46,305 bases of DNA from Planctomycetaceae bacterium (lineage in GTDB: Bacteria > Planctomycetota > Phycisphaerae > Phycisphaerales > SM1A02): contig CANJHD010000011.1 of the NCBI GenBank assembly GCA_947474065.1, positions 1-46,305 of the forward strand. The letters are read 5' to 3'. How positions within the stretch are numbered: position 1 is the stretch's first letter; each line of letters starts with the position of its first letter. The position numbers and the translations under genes are program-made. The notes beneath the pieces were generated by a model that was given only the letters and a program-made list of their open reading frames with translations, ran no database searches and was not told the DNA's origin. Shown here in pieces: positions 1-6,892 of this stretch.

Positions 1-75
1 ACGACTGGCCTAGATAAATGGCTGTACGCGGCTTTGCCGCTGACAGAATCCGGCTTACCGTCCGTGTCGCCCACA
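1..75 (+). ncRNA. rnpB: RNase P RNA, 3' end (partial, cut by left edge)
   Basis: This is the 3' terminal part of the catalytic RNA of ribonuclease P, which trims the 5' leader from pre-tRNAs. The segments GGCCTAGATAAATGGCTGT (positions 7-25) and GACAGAATCCGGCTTACCG (42-60) match the conserved 3' end of bacterial type A RNase P RNA; the E. coli RNA has GGCCTAGATGAATGACTGT and GACAGAACCCGGCTTATCGG there. Between them lies a small hairpin, GCGGC/GCCGC at 28-40, in the place of the P19 helix that E. coli lacks. The 5' part lies outside the window. The exact 3' end is estimated from the expected P1 strand and could be off by several bases. Confidence 0.88.
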
Positions 76-80
76 CTTAT

Positions 81-118
81 GCCCGGATCCCGCGAAATGG
101 GGATCCGGGCACCTTTTT
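81..118 (+). terminator. Rho-independent terminator of rnpB
   Basis: An 11-bp perfect stem, 81-91 paired with 100-110 (GCCCGGATCCC / GGGGATCCGGGC region), closes an 8-nt loop and is followed by five T residues at 114-118. It directly follows the RNase P RNA and fits a classic intrinsic terminator for it. Confidence 0.8.
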
Positions 119-201
119 GCGCCGTATGCTTGGCACGTATCCAGTAAAAAAGCGTCTTTAATAGGTACAAATACACAATCTGCAAGAACTATCCACTTTA
201 G

Positions 202-232
202 GGATTGAGTTTCGCCTTCAATCCGAGACAAT
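202..232 (+). promoter_or_regulatory. Possible promoter with dyad before the DUF2617-like gene
   Basis: TTGAGT (205-210) and GACAAT (227-232) are spaced by 16 bp and resemble a sigma70 -35/-10 pair, about 37 bp before the start codon at 269. The -35 box lies inside a perfect 7-bp inverted repeat, GGATTGA (202-208) and TCAATCC (218-224), which could be an operator or a leader hairpin. The rest of 119-268 holds no gene that I can see. Confidence 0.3.
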
Positions 233-268
233 TGTCGATCAGCCTGATATTCGCTGAACCAACACACC

Positions 269-877
269 ATGCACGACCCACTCGAAACCAACGTCAATCC
301 ACCCAAGGCCTCTCATCCGCACGCCTACGCGATGCTCCTGTATCGCCGCGCTGTGCATCCAGAGTTCTTCGGAATTGAAGCGCGCCGCAAGATGCAGCAT
401 GGCGACTACGAGTTCGAAGGCTGGATCTTCAAGGGCGGTCACTGCGTGCGATTCCAATACGGTGCCATCACCTTCTGCGAAGTAGTCGTTGACAATCCGA
501 CGAGCCTCCCGGATCGCGGTCTGGCCGGAACGCTGCCATGCGCAGGCGAACACGATCACGAAGAGAAGATCACCGAGAACATCACTTACATGACGACGAT
601 TCAATCGGAGTCGCTCAGTGATCATCTCTACCTCGGTACCTACAAGGAAATGCTCCAGCACGGGCGCGACAGCGATTCGCTGATGACATGCTGGACCGAT
701 CCGAACGGGAAGCCGAATCTTTCGATCATCGACATGCAGCGCTTCCGCAACGAGATCCACTCGCAGAGCTACCACCTGCGCGCGGGCTCGGGACTTGTGC
801 TGCGCACACAGTCGCTGGTCCAACTTCCTGAACCAGCACCGAAGGAAACTCCGTCGGCAAGCGGACGTCGTCGCTGA
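269..877 (+). CDS. DUF2617-like protein of unknown function
   Basis: A soluble 202-residue protein with no signal peptide or membrane segment. Its pattern resembles the DUF2617 family found largely in Planctomycetota: an early R-x-V-H-P-E-F-F segment (about residues 27-33), a central G-E-H-D-H-E-E stretch (about 93-99), and a late L-S-I-I-D followed by V-L-R-T-Q-S-L (about 150-187). The family call is from memory of the pattern. The biochemical role of DUF2617 is unknown to me. The stop at 875-877 lies only 6 bp before the uracil-DNA glycosylase gene, so the two are very likely co-transcribed, which hints at a link to DNA maintenance but does not prove one. No strong Shine-Dalgarno precedes the ATG. 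Confidence 0.7.
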   Translation: MHDPLETNVNPPKASHPHAYAMLLYRRAVHPEFFGIEARRKMQHGDYEFEGWIFKGGHCVRFQYGAITFCEVVVDNPTSLPDRGLAGTLPCAGEHDHEEKITENITYMTTIQSESLSDHLYLGTYKEMLQHGRDSDSLMTCWTDPNGKPNLSIIDMQRFRNEIHSQSYHLRAGSGLVLRTQSLVQLPEPAPKETPSASGRRR

Positions 878-883
878 CGATCT

Positions 884-1777
884 ATGACCGTTCCGCTGAC
901 CGTTCACGCCGTTCTCGCGCGCTTCGACCGCACGATCGGTCTTGATGTTTCGCCCCGACCGGCGCATGGGCACTCACTCACTCCGCCCATCGTCGGACGC
1001 GTTGCGGTCTCTGCACCACAGACAGTGGTCGCCACGAGTCATAAGACGCAGGTCGCACACGTCAGTCACACGGCGAATGTAACAGCAGCTCCGCGCGCGG
1101 TTGTTGCCGCACCAGAACTTCCGATTTCGAGCCATGCGCCGGCCGGATCGCGTGAAGAACGTGCTGCGCGGCTTGCAGAGATTGCAGCGCGCCACGCCGC
1201 CACATGCCAGTTGTGCGCTGCTGCGGGCAAGACTCAGCAACTCATCTTTGGCGAGGGCGCACCTGATGCTGAAATCATGTTCGTTGGCGAAGTTCCCGGC
1301 GAAGCCGAGGAGCGGGTCGGTCGTCCATTCGTTGGCCTAGCTGGCGAGAAACTCGACGAGATGATTCGCGCCATGGGTCTGACGCGCGCCGATGTCTACA
1401 TCGCAAGCGTTCTGAAGTCCCGATTGCCGGGAGATCGCGCGCCGAGCGCCGACGACATTGCAGCGTGCGGTCCGTATCTCTTGGAGCAGGTGCTTGCGGT
1501 GCAACCCCGCGTCATCGTGACGCTCGGCGGGCCCGCTACCAAGTGGATCTGCAGCGTTGATTCAGGAATCTCACGGATCCGCGGCACCTGGCAGACCTGG
1601 AACCCGCCTGCAGGGGCTGCGTGCCCATCCATTCCAGTCATGCCCACCTATCACCCCTCGTATGTCTTGCGCACTTACACGCGACAAGTACGCACAGAGG
1701 TGTGGAGCGATCTGCGCGCGGTACTTGCGCGCATCGGACGTGCCGTTCCCACGCGCACCACCTCCAGCGAGGCGTGA
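884..1777 (+). CDS. Family 4 uracil-DNA glycosylase with one Fe-S cysteine replaced
   Basis: Excises uracil from DNA to start base excision repair. Motif A appears as GEVPGEAEERVGRPFVG (family 4 form G-E-x-P-G-x-x-E-x-x-x-G-R-P-F-V-G), and motif B as YHPSYVLR near the C-terminus. Family 4 enzymes bind a 4Fe-4S cluster through four cysteines. Here Cys108, Cys111 and Cys195 are present, but the third ligand, normally in a V-L-K-C-R-P-P-G segment 16 residues before the last cysteine, is Ser179 (codon TCC at 1418-1420). The catalytic domain is preceded by about 100 residues rich in Ala, Val, His and Pro, absent from minimal family members (about 200 residues) and probably disordered. The gene follows the DUF2617-like gene by 6 bp and converges with the MEMO1-family gene, leaving 8 bp between stops. 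Confidence 0.9.
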   Translation: MTVPLTVHAVLARFDRTIGLDVSPRPAHGHSLTPPIVGRVAVSAPQTVVATSHKTQVAHVSHTANVTAAPRAVVAAPELPISSHAPAGSREERAARLAEIAARHAATCQLCAAAGKTQQLIFGEGAPDAEIMFVGEVPGEAEERVGRPFVGLAGEKLDEMIRAMGLTRADVYIASVLKSRLPGDRAPSADDIAACGPYLLEQVLAVQPRVIVTLGGPATKWICSVDSGISRIRGTWQTWNPPAGAACPSIPVMPTYHPSYVLRTYTRQVRTEVWSDLRAVLARIGRAVPTRTTSSEA

Positions 1778-1785
1778 ACTTTTCG

Positions 1786-3072
1786 TTACGCCAACAGCGC
1801 CAGCGCTGCCGATGAGATCAACGCTGAGCCGTTTGAATCCACGGACTGTTCGTACTTGACCATCTCGCGCGTCCGGTGCGGAGCGCAGACAGCGGCGACA
1901 TACATATTGCCGATCGAGCACCAACGATTAGCGTTGCCGGTCTTGGCTACATGCGTCAAGAATTGCTCGCCGCCGCCGATGAATTCGCCCAAGAGTTCAC
2001 GATCAAACTGCTCGACGGCATGCTTGCGATTCGCGTCAAGTGCTCCCTGATCGCCAAACTGCGGACCGACATGGCTGAGGTCGGCGCTTGAAACAAACAG
2101 CGTGCGTCCACCAGTCTGGGTCAAGATGGACTTCAGAGCTGCTGCGAATTCCTTGGTGCCTACGCGCTCTCCATCATCAGTGATGAGGCCAATGTTGGGA
2201 TCCGGCACGAGTGCTGCAATCACCGGCACATCGCCGTATAAATGTTGCACCCATGGGATATGGAGCGCAATCGAGTGCTCGGAAGCAAAGTCGATTTGGT
2301 CCTTGAAGAGTTTGTCGCCAAATGCGTCACGCAGGCGCTCGAGGATCGCCGCGTCTGGTCGGGCGGTGCCAAGCGGGGTCTCGAAGCCATACTCCGTCAT
2401 GACCACGCCGTCGCCGAGTCCGAAGTGATTAGTTCCAAGCACCACCACGCGATCAGGACGCTCGCGCGCACCAGTCTCGAGGCACTTGTACGCAGCTGCA
2501 TAGTTACTTGCTCCGCGTCCGTAATCCAAGTGGGGCGCAACGATTCCGACCACCGGGCTATCGAACTCTGGATCGTCGGCCTTCGCCAATTGCTCCTTCA
2601 TGAATGCCCGCAGCTGCTCCGTAATCTCCGGTCGGCGCGCCTCTTCGGGGAGTGGGAATGAACCGCGCGTACGGATGTCATCCATCTTGGACTTCTCAAG
2701 TGCCTCACTGGTGGGACCCCAGAGGTAGCCAAGTTCATCAAGTTTGCCAAGCATCTGGAGCAGCGGCTGCTGCGCCTCAGCGGGAACGCCAATGCGTTCG
2801 AAGACTTCTTCAATGTGTTGCTCGCCATTCAGGGCCAGGAGCAGCCCGATCCACTGATTCACCTGTGCCTGAATTTGCTGTGGGTTGGCACCTTGGAGCG
2901 GCATCATGAAGGGCTGCGGGGAGAGCCGGAGCGGGTCCTGCAGGACGAGCAGGGTGACATCGTGTTCCTTGCCGTCCTGGTCCTTAGCCTTGGCAGGGGT
3001 CACTACCGGGATAAACCGGCGGACATGAGGACGCTGAACGTGTTCTGGGAGAGAATCAAAGCGGATCGACAT
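1786..3072 (-). CDS. AmmeMemoRadiSam system protein B (MEMO1 family)
   Basis: A cytosolic protein of the MEMO1 / extradiol-dioxygenase-like fold. The C-terminal 270 residues carry the family landmarks: V-A-P-H-L-D-Y, G-T-N-H-F-G, E-H-S-I-A-L-H-I-P and S-S-A-D-L-S-H. Bacterial members are often found with an AMMECR1 protein and a radical SAM enzyme; neither is nearby. The first 150 residues form an extra domain of the kind seen in long bacterial versions. The start at 3072 (Met-Ser-Ile-Arg-Phe) is chosen because the reading frame upstream to 3297 has Ser/Thr/Arg-rich, non-conserved composition and would use up the whole intergenic region before the divergent ankyrin gene. Function in bacteria is not settled; the human homologue is reported to be a copper or iron binding redox protein. 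Confidence 0.85.
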   Translation of the reverse strand: MSIRFDSLPEHVQRPHVRRFIPVVTPAKAKDQDGKEHDVTLLVLQDPLRLSPQPFMMPLQGANPQQIQAQVNQWIGLLLALNGEQHIEEVFERIGVPAEAQQPLLQMLGKLDELGYLWGPTSEALEKSKMDDIRTRGSFPLPEEARRPEITEQLRAFMKEQLAKADDPEFDSPVVGIVAPHLDYGRGASNYAAAYKCLETGARERPDRVVVLGTNHFGLGDGVVMTEYGFETPLGTARPDAAILERLRDAFGDKLFKDQIDFASEHSIALHIPWVQHLYGDVPVIAALVPDPNIGLITDDGERVGTKEFAAALKSILTQTGGRTLFVSSADLSHVGPQFGDQGALDANRKHAVEQFDRELLGEFIGGGEQFLTHVAKTGNANRWCSIGNMYVAAVCAPHRTREMVKYEQSVDSNGSALISSAALALLA

Positions 3073-3304
3073 GGGATTTCGATTGTACGTAACAGTCGAG
3101 CGCTCATAACTGCAATCTGGCGCAAATTTTAGTGAAGTAGTCGTATAACTAGCGGAAGTGCTGCTCATGAATGCGCGGCAAGTTCGACGATGAAGCCAGT
3201 ACACTCGTCCCCTCAAGGAAATAGTTGGGCGCTTGGAGCGTTCATTTCCGGGAATGGCGGAGTGAAACTCAAAACTAACACCCTTTGACTGAAACAAACT
3301 GAAT

Positions 3305-5053
3305 ATGACTTACCCATTTAAGACGCGTACTAACATCGTTGCTCTCGTCGCCGTGTTGACGTTGACTACTGCGGTTGCCGCGCAGCAAGCGCCCGCGCGG
3401 CCTCAGACTCCGGCGCCAACTCCGGCAAAGGCCAAACCTGCTGACCCTCAGGAGTTGAGTCCGGGTGGTGATGATGCGGTGAGTCCCCTCGCTAATCCGG
3501 GCCTGTCCGCCACACAGACCGTAACTGCGGCCGGGGCTGCGCCCGCCGCCGGTCCGGTCGATTCACGTCAAGCGATTAAGTTCGAACCGGAGACACTGAA
3601 TCTCGGCGAAATGTCCGCGGAAGTGGCAAAGACCGGGAAGATCAAAGTAATCAATATTCTTGACACTCCCGTAAAGATCACCAAAATCACTCCAGGTTGC
3701 GGCTGCACGACCACCACTGCGCCTCCTGGCGAACTCGCCCCTGGCGCATCTGCTGAGATTGAAATCACGCTGAAGCCAGGCTCCAAGGCGGGAGTTCAGT
3801 TGACCAAGATGGTCACCTTCCAGGTCGAAGGACACGCGCCGCAGATGCTCACGGTGAGGGGAGACGTCAAGGCATTCATCTCCATTTCGCAGGACATGTT
3901 GAACGGCCCCACATCACCTGATGCGCCTCCGACGGTCGTGAAACTCACAAGCGTTGAGAATTTGCCATTCAAAATTACGAGCGTTCTCCCGGACGTGTTA
4001 GTGAGCGTCCCGACCGAATCAAGCGTTTCCCATGAAATTTCGGTGGACTGGAAGAAGTGGGAAGCAGCTGGAAGTTCAGTCAAGATTTCTGTCATGACTG
4101 ACTGCCCGAAGGCTCCACAGTTGGTGCTGTTGGTCAAGCGCTCACTCAAGCCAGGGATGAACCCACCACCTCCAACGAAGGAAACCGAAGCCGCACCAGC
4201 CATCGTGCTCGCGGCGCGTTCATCTGATCCAGTTGCAATGAAGGCAGCATTGGCTGCTGGAGGCGGAACTGAGACTCCGGAACGCATGTCGCAGCGCACC
4301 GCATTGCACTTTGCGGCCGAGAGCGGCAACATGGACATCGTCAAGATGCTCCTTGACGCAAAGGCAAATCCAAATGCACAGGACCGCACCGGCAAGACGC
4401 CAGTGACCGTGGCTGCAGAGAAGGGCAAAATTGACGTTCTGACTGCTCTACTGGCCGCGGGTGGCGATGCCAATGCTCGTGATCAGGTACAGGGCTCGCC
4501 TCTCCTCTGGGCATCGGGCCTCGGCACCACCGAGGCGGTTGTCATTCTGCTCAAGGCAAATGCCAATCCCAACATTCAGGACGTCAACGGTATGACTCCG
4601 CTCATGTGGGCTGCAGGCGTTGGCAAGCCCGAGACAGTCACGGTGCTCTTGGCCAAGGGCGCAGATGCCAAGGCGATCGATCGCTTGACCGGCGAGTCTG
4701 CGCTCATGCGCGCGCTCCGTACCGGCAAGACTGAGACCGTCAAGATCATTCTCGCCGCGAACCCTGACATTACCGTTCGGAACTCGCTCGGCATGACGCC
4801 ATTCTTGGTGGCATGCGCATACGGCGATGTCGACAAGGTCAAGATGCTCGTCGATGCTGGTGCAGACAAGACCGTGAAGGATTCCCGTGGTTGGGGCGCC
4901 ATCGATCACGCGCGCAATCGCGTCGATGCCCGACGCGAGGAAGTGGTGAAGTATGTGGAGCCGATCGTGCCTGCAAGCACGTCCACTGCGCCGCCACAGA
5001 CGTCGTCGAGCACCCCGATCGCACCGATCGCGCCAGTCGCCCCAAAGAATTGA
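3305..5053 (+). CDS. Exported DUF1573 and ankyrin-repeat protein
   Basis: A 582-residue protein with a signal peptide (hydrophobic stretch about residues 10-25, then A-V-A-A-Q-Q), a Pro/Ala linker, and a DUF1573 domain at about 89-190 with its hallmark PGCGCTTTTAPPGELAPG segment; DUF1573 is an immunoglobulin-like fold common in exported proteins of Bacteroidota and Planctomycetota. About seven ankyrin repeats follow at roughly residues 300-540, each with T-P/A-L-x-x-A-A and V-x-x-L-L-x-x-G/K-A-x-P/D-x-x-x-x-D. The tail is Pro/Ser/Thr-rich. Likely a protein-binding scaffold in the periplasm or outside the cell. It is divergent from the MEMO1-family gene; 3073-3304 between them must hold both promoters, but I see no convincing boxes. 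Confidence 0.88.
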   Translation: MTYPFKTRTNIVALVAVLTLTTAVAAQQAPARPQTPAPTPAKAKPADPQELSPGGDDAVSPLANPGLSATQTVTAAGAAPAAGPVDSRQAIKFEPETLNLGEMSAEVAKTGKIKVINILDTPVKITKITPGCGCTTTTAPPGELAPGASAEIEITLKPGSKAGVQLTKMVTFQVEGHAPQMLTVRGDVKAFISISQDMLNGPTSPDAPPTVVKLTSVENLPFKITSVLPDVLVSVPTESSVSHEISVDWKKWEAAGSSVKISVMTDCPKAPQLVLLVKRSLKPGMNPPPPTKETEAAPAIVLAARSSDPVAMKAALAAGGGTETPERMSQRTALHFAAESGNMDIVKMLLDAKANPNAQDRTGKTPVTVAAEKGKIDVLTALLAAGGDANARDQVQGSPLLWASGLGTTEAVVILLKANANPNIQDVNGMTPLMWAAGVGKPETVTVLLAKGADAKAIDRLTGESALMRALRTGKTETVKIILAANPDITVRNSLGMTPFLVACAYGDVDKVKMLVDAGADKTVKDSRGWGAIDHARNRVDARREEVVKYVEPIVPASTSTAPPQTSSSTPIAPIAPVAPKN

Positions 5054-5090
5054 TGGGGTGACGGGGCTCGTTCACTTCTCTGAAGTATTC

Positions 5091-5124
5091 CACGATGCGC
5101 GTTCCAAACGGGACGCGCATCGTG
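5091..5124 (+). terminator. Stem-loop after the ankyrin gene, probable terminator
   Basis: A perfect 12-bp inverted repeat, CACGATGCGCGT (5091-5102) and ACGCGCATCGTG (5113-5124), with a 10-nt loop, lies 38 bp after the ankyrin gene stop. Only a short T stretch (CGTTTC) follows, so termination may be partial. It also lies 33 bp before the carboxypeptidase start and could act in that leader. Confidence 0.5.
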
Positions 5125-5156
5125 CGTTTCATGGAACAGAATGTGCCGATGCTCTT

Positions 5157-6728
5157 ATGATGCCGCGCATGAGCACCATGAGTCCGACCGCCGCCGCAAC
5201 CGCCGCATCGCATCCCACCGTTATTGCTGCCACTGAACTTGCACGAGAAGCGCGACTATTGGGAAGCACTGCGGCAATCTTGGGGTGGGATCAGGAAACG
5301 ATGATGCCAAACGGCGGCCTCGCGCACCGCGCCCGGCAGTTCGCGCAATTGGCGCGCCTTGAGCACGGCATGGCCACGGATCAACGCTTGGGTGAACTGC
5401 TTGAAGCAGCAGCCGACGCCACCGCAACACTTCCAGAAACGCACCCTGATCGAGTGAACATTCGCGAGTTCCGCCGCGACTGGGAGCGCGCGAACAAGCT
5501 TCCTGCAACACTCGTTGAAGAACTTGCTTCGGTTTCCAGCGTTGCGCAGCATGAGTGGGCACAGGCACGCAAGGCGAGCGACTTCGCTCGGTTTCGACCA
5601 TGGCTCGAGAAGATCGTTCATCTGAATCGCCAGAAGGCAGACTGCTTTGGTTGGGATCGCAGCACCGGTGAGCGATGGGATGCACTTGCTGACGGATTTG
5701 AGCCCGGCTGCACGGCCAAGTTTGTCGAAGGCGTATTTATTCCGCTGCGGCAGCGCCTGCAGCCGCTCATCGACGCAGTCAAGGACGCGCCGCGTCGCCC
5801 GGACAACTCATTCAATACCCACCCGATGGACATTGATGCACAGGAGCGTTTCGCGCGCTTTGTGAGCGGTTCGATCGGCTTCGACTTTGATCGCGGTCGC
5901 CTCGACCGCAGTACCCATCCATTCTGCGGCGGAAGCCATGGCAGCGACGTCCGCATGACCAGCCGTTACTCGGCTGATTGCATGCTTGATGGCCTCGGCA
6001 GCACGATGCACGAAACCGGCCACGGGATGTACGAGCAGGGGCTTGACCAAGACTGGATTTCCACGCCGATGTGCGAGGCCGTCAGCCTCTCGATCCATGA
6101 AAGCCAGAGTCGCCTTTGGGAGAACCAGGTTGGTCGTAGCCTGCAGTTCTGCACATGGGCCAGAAAGCAGATGCCAGAGTTCTTTGGCAAGGCTGCAGAT
6201 CGATTCTCCGCGGAGCAGATTTACACGGCGGCCAATGTTGTGGAGCCTGGTTTCATTCGCGTGGACGCAGACGAAACGACGTACAACATGCACGTCATGA
6301 TTCGCTTTGAGCTTGAGCGTGCCATGATCTCGCGCGACCTTGACGTTCAGGATCTGCCTACTGAATGGAATCGCCTGTACAAGGATTATCTGGGTCTCAC
6401 TGTTCCAGATGATCGTCGTGGTTGCCTGCAGGATGTTCACTGGTCGGGCGGCATGATCGGCTACTTCCCAACCTATACGCTCGGCACTTTGTACGCGGCG
6501 CAGTTCTTTGAGCGTGCGCGCGAGGTGATCCCTGGTCTGGACGATGGCTTTGCGCGCGGCGAATTCCGCCCACTGCTCAACTGGCTGAACACCAACATTC
6601 ATCGGCACGGGCGTCGCCATCTGAGTGCGGCCCTGTGCGAGCATGTCACCGGCGCGCCGTTGAGCGCAGAGCCGTTCATGCGGCACCTTCACGCGAAGGT
6701 GCCGGCCATGTATGGGCTCAAGGTGTAA
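5157..6728 (+). CDS. M32 (Taq-type) metallocarboxypeptidase
   Basis: A cytosolic zinc carboxypeptidase that removes C-terminal residues from peptides. The M32 active site is clear: HETGH at residues 285-289 (HEXXH) and the third zinc ligand Glu315 in H-E-S-Q-S-R. The length of 523 residues suits the family (about 500). The N-terminal helix with G-W-D-Q-E-T-M-M-P-N-G is also typical. The start is uncertain between adjacent ATG codons at 5157, 5160 and 5169; the frame stays open back into the ankyrin gene, but that part is Arg-rich and overlaps a real gene, so it is rejected. No clear Shine-Dalgarno is seen. Confidence 0.93.
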   Translation: MMPRMSTMSPTAAATAASHPTVIAATELAREARLLGSTAAILGWDQETMMPNGGLAHRARQFAQLARLEHGMATDQRLGELLEAAADATATLPETHPDRVNIREFRRDWERANKLPATLVEELASVSSVAQHEWAQARKASDFARFRPWLEKIVHLNRQKADCFGWDRSTGERWDALADGFEPGCTAKFVEGVFIPLRQRLQPLIDAVKDAPRRPDNSFNTHPMDIDAQERFARFVSGSIGFDFDRGRLDRSTHPFCGGSHGSDVRMTSRYSADCMLDGLGSTMHETGHGMYEQGLDQDWISTPMCEAVSLSIHESQSRLWENQVGRSLQFCTWARKQMPEFFGKAADRFSAEQIYTAANVVEPGFIRVDADETTYNMHVMIRFELERAMISRDLDVQDLPTEWNRLYKDYLGLTVPDDRRGCLQDVHWSGGMIGYFPTYTLGTLYAAQFFERAREVIPGLDDGFARGEFRPLLNWLNTNIHRHGRRHLSAALCEHVTGAPLSAEPFMRHLHAKVPAMYGLKV

Positions 6729-6781
6729 GGTGCGGTAATCCAAAAATTCTCGGAACGCGCTGAGATCGCTTGTCCCTTTAT

Positions 6782-6848
6782 CTAATTGCAAAGCAATTAG
6801 TTATGGCGAGGACGACTGCTGGTTGCACCATCGACGAAACGTTCGTCG
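6782..6848 (+). promoter_or_regulatory. Two dyads in the leader of the peroxidase gene
   Basis: Two perfect inverted repeats lie between the carboxypeptidase stop and the peroxidase start: CTAATTGC-AAA-GCAATTAG (6782-6800) and CGACGAA-ACG-TTCGTCG (6832-6848). The first is AT-rich and could be an operator or a weak terminator of the upstream gene; the second could be a regulator site. Neither is followed by a T tract. What binds them, if anything, cannot be told from sequence. Confidence 0.35.
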
Positions 6849-6892
6849 GCAAGGCCAACGCCGCCACCCGCCGGTGCGAAAGGATTGCCATC

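Noticed and set aside
3073-3297. N-terminal extension of the MEMO1-family frame to 3297
   Set aside because: The added 75 residues are Ser/Thr/Arg-rich, not family-like, and would abut the divergent ankyrin gene start, leaving no room for promoters.
4953-5156. Extension of the M32 carboxypeptidase frame back to 4953
   Set aside because: It overlaps the ankyrin gene by 100 bp, is very Arg-rich, and crosses the stem-loop at 5091-5124.
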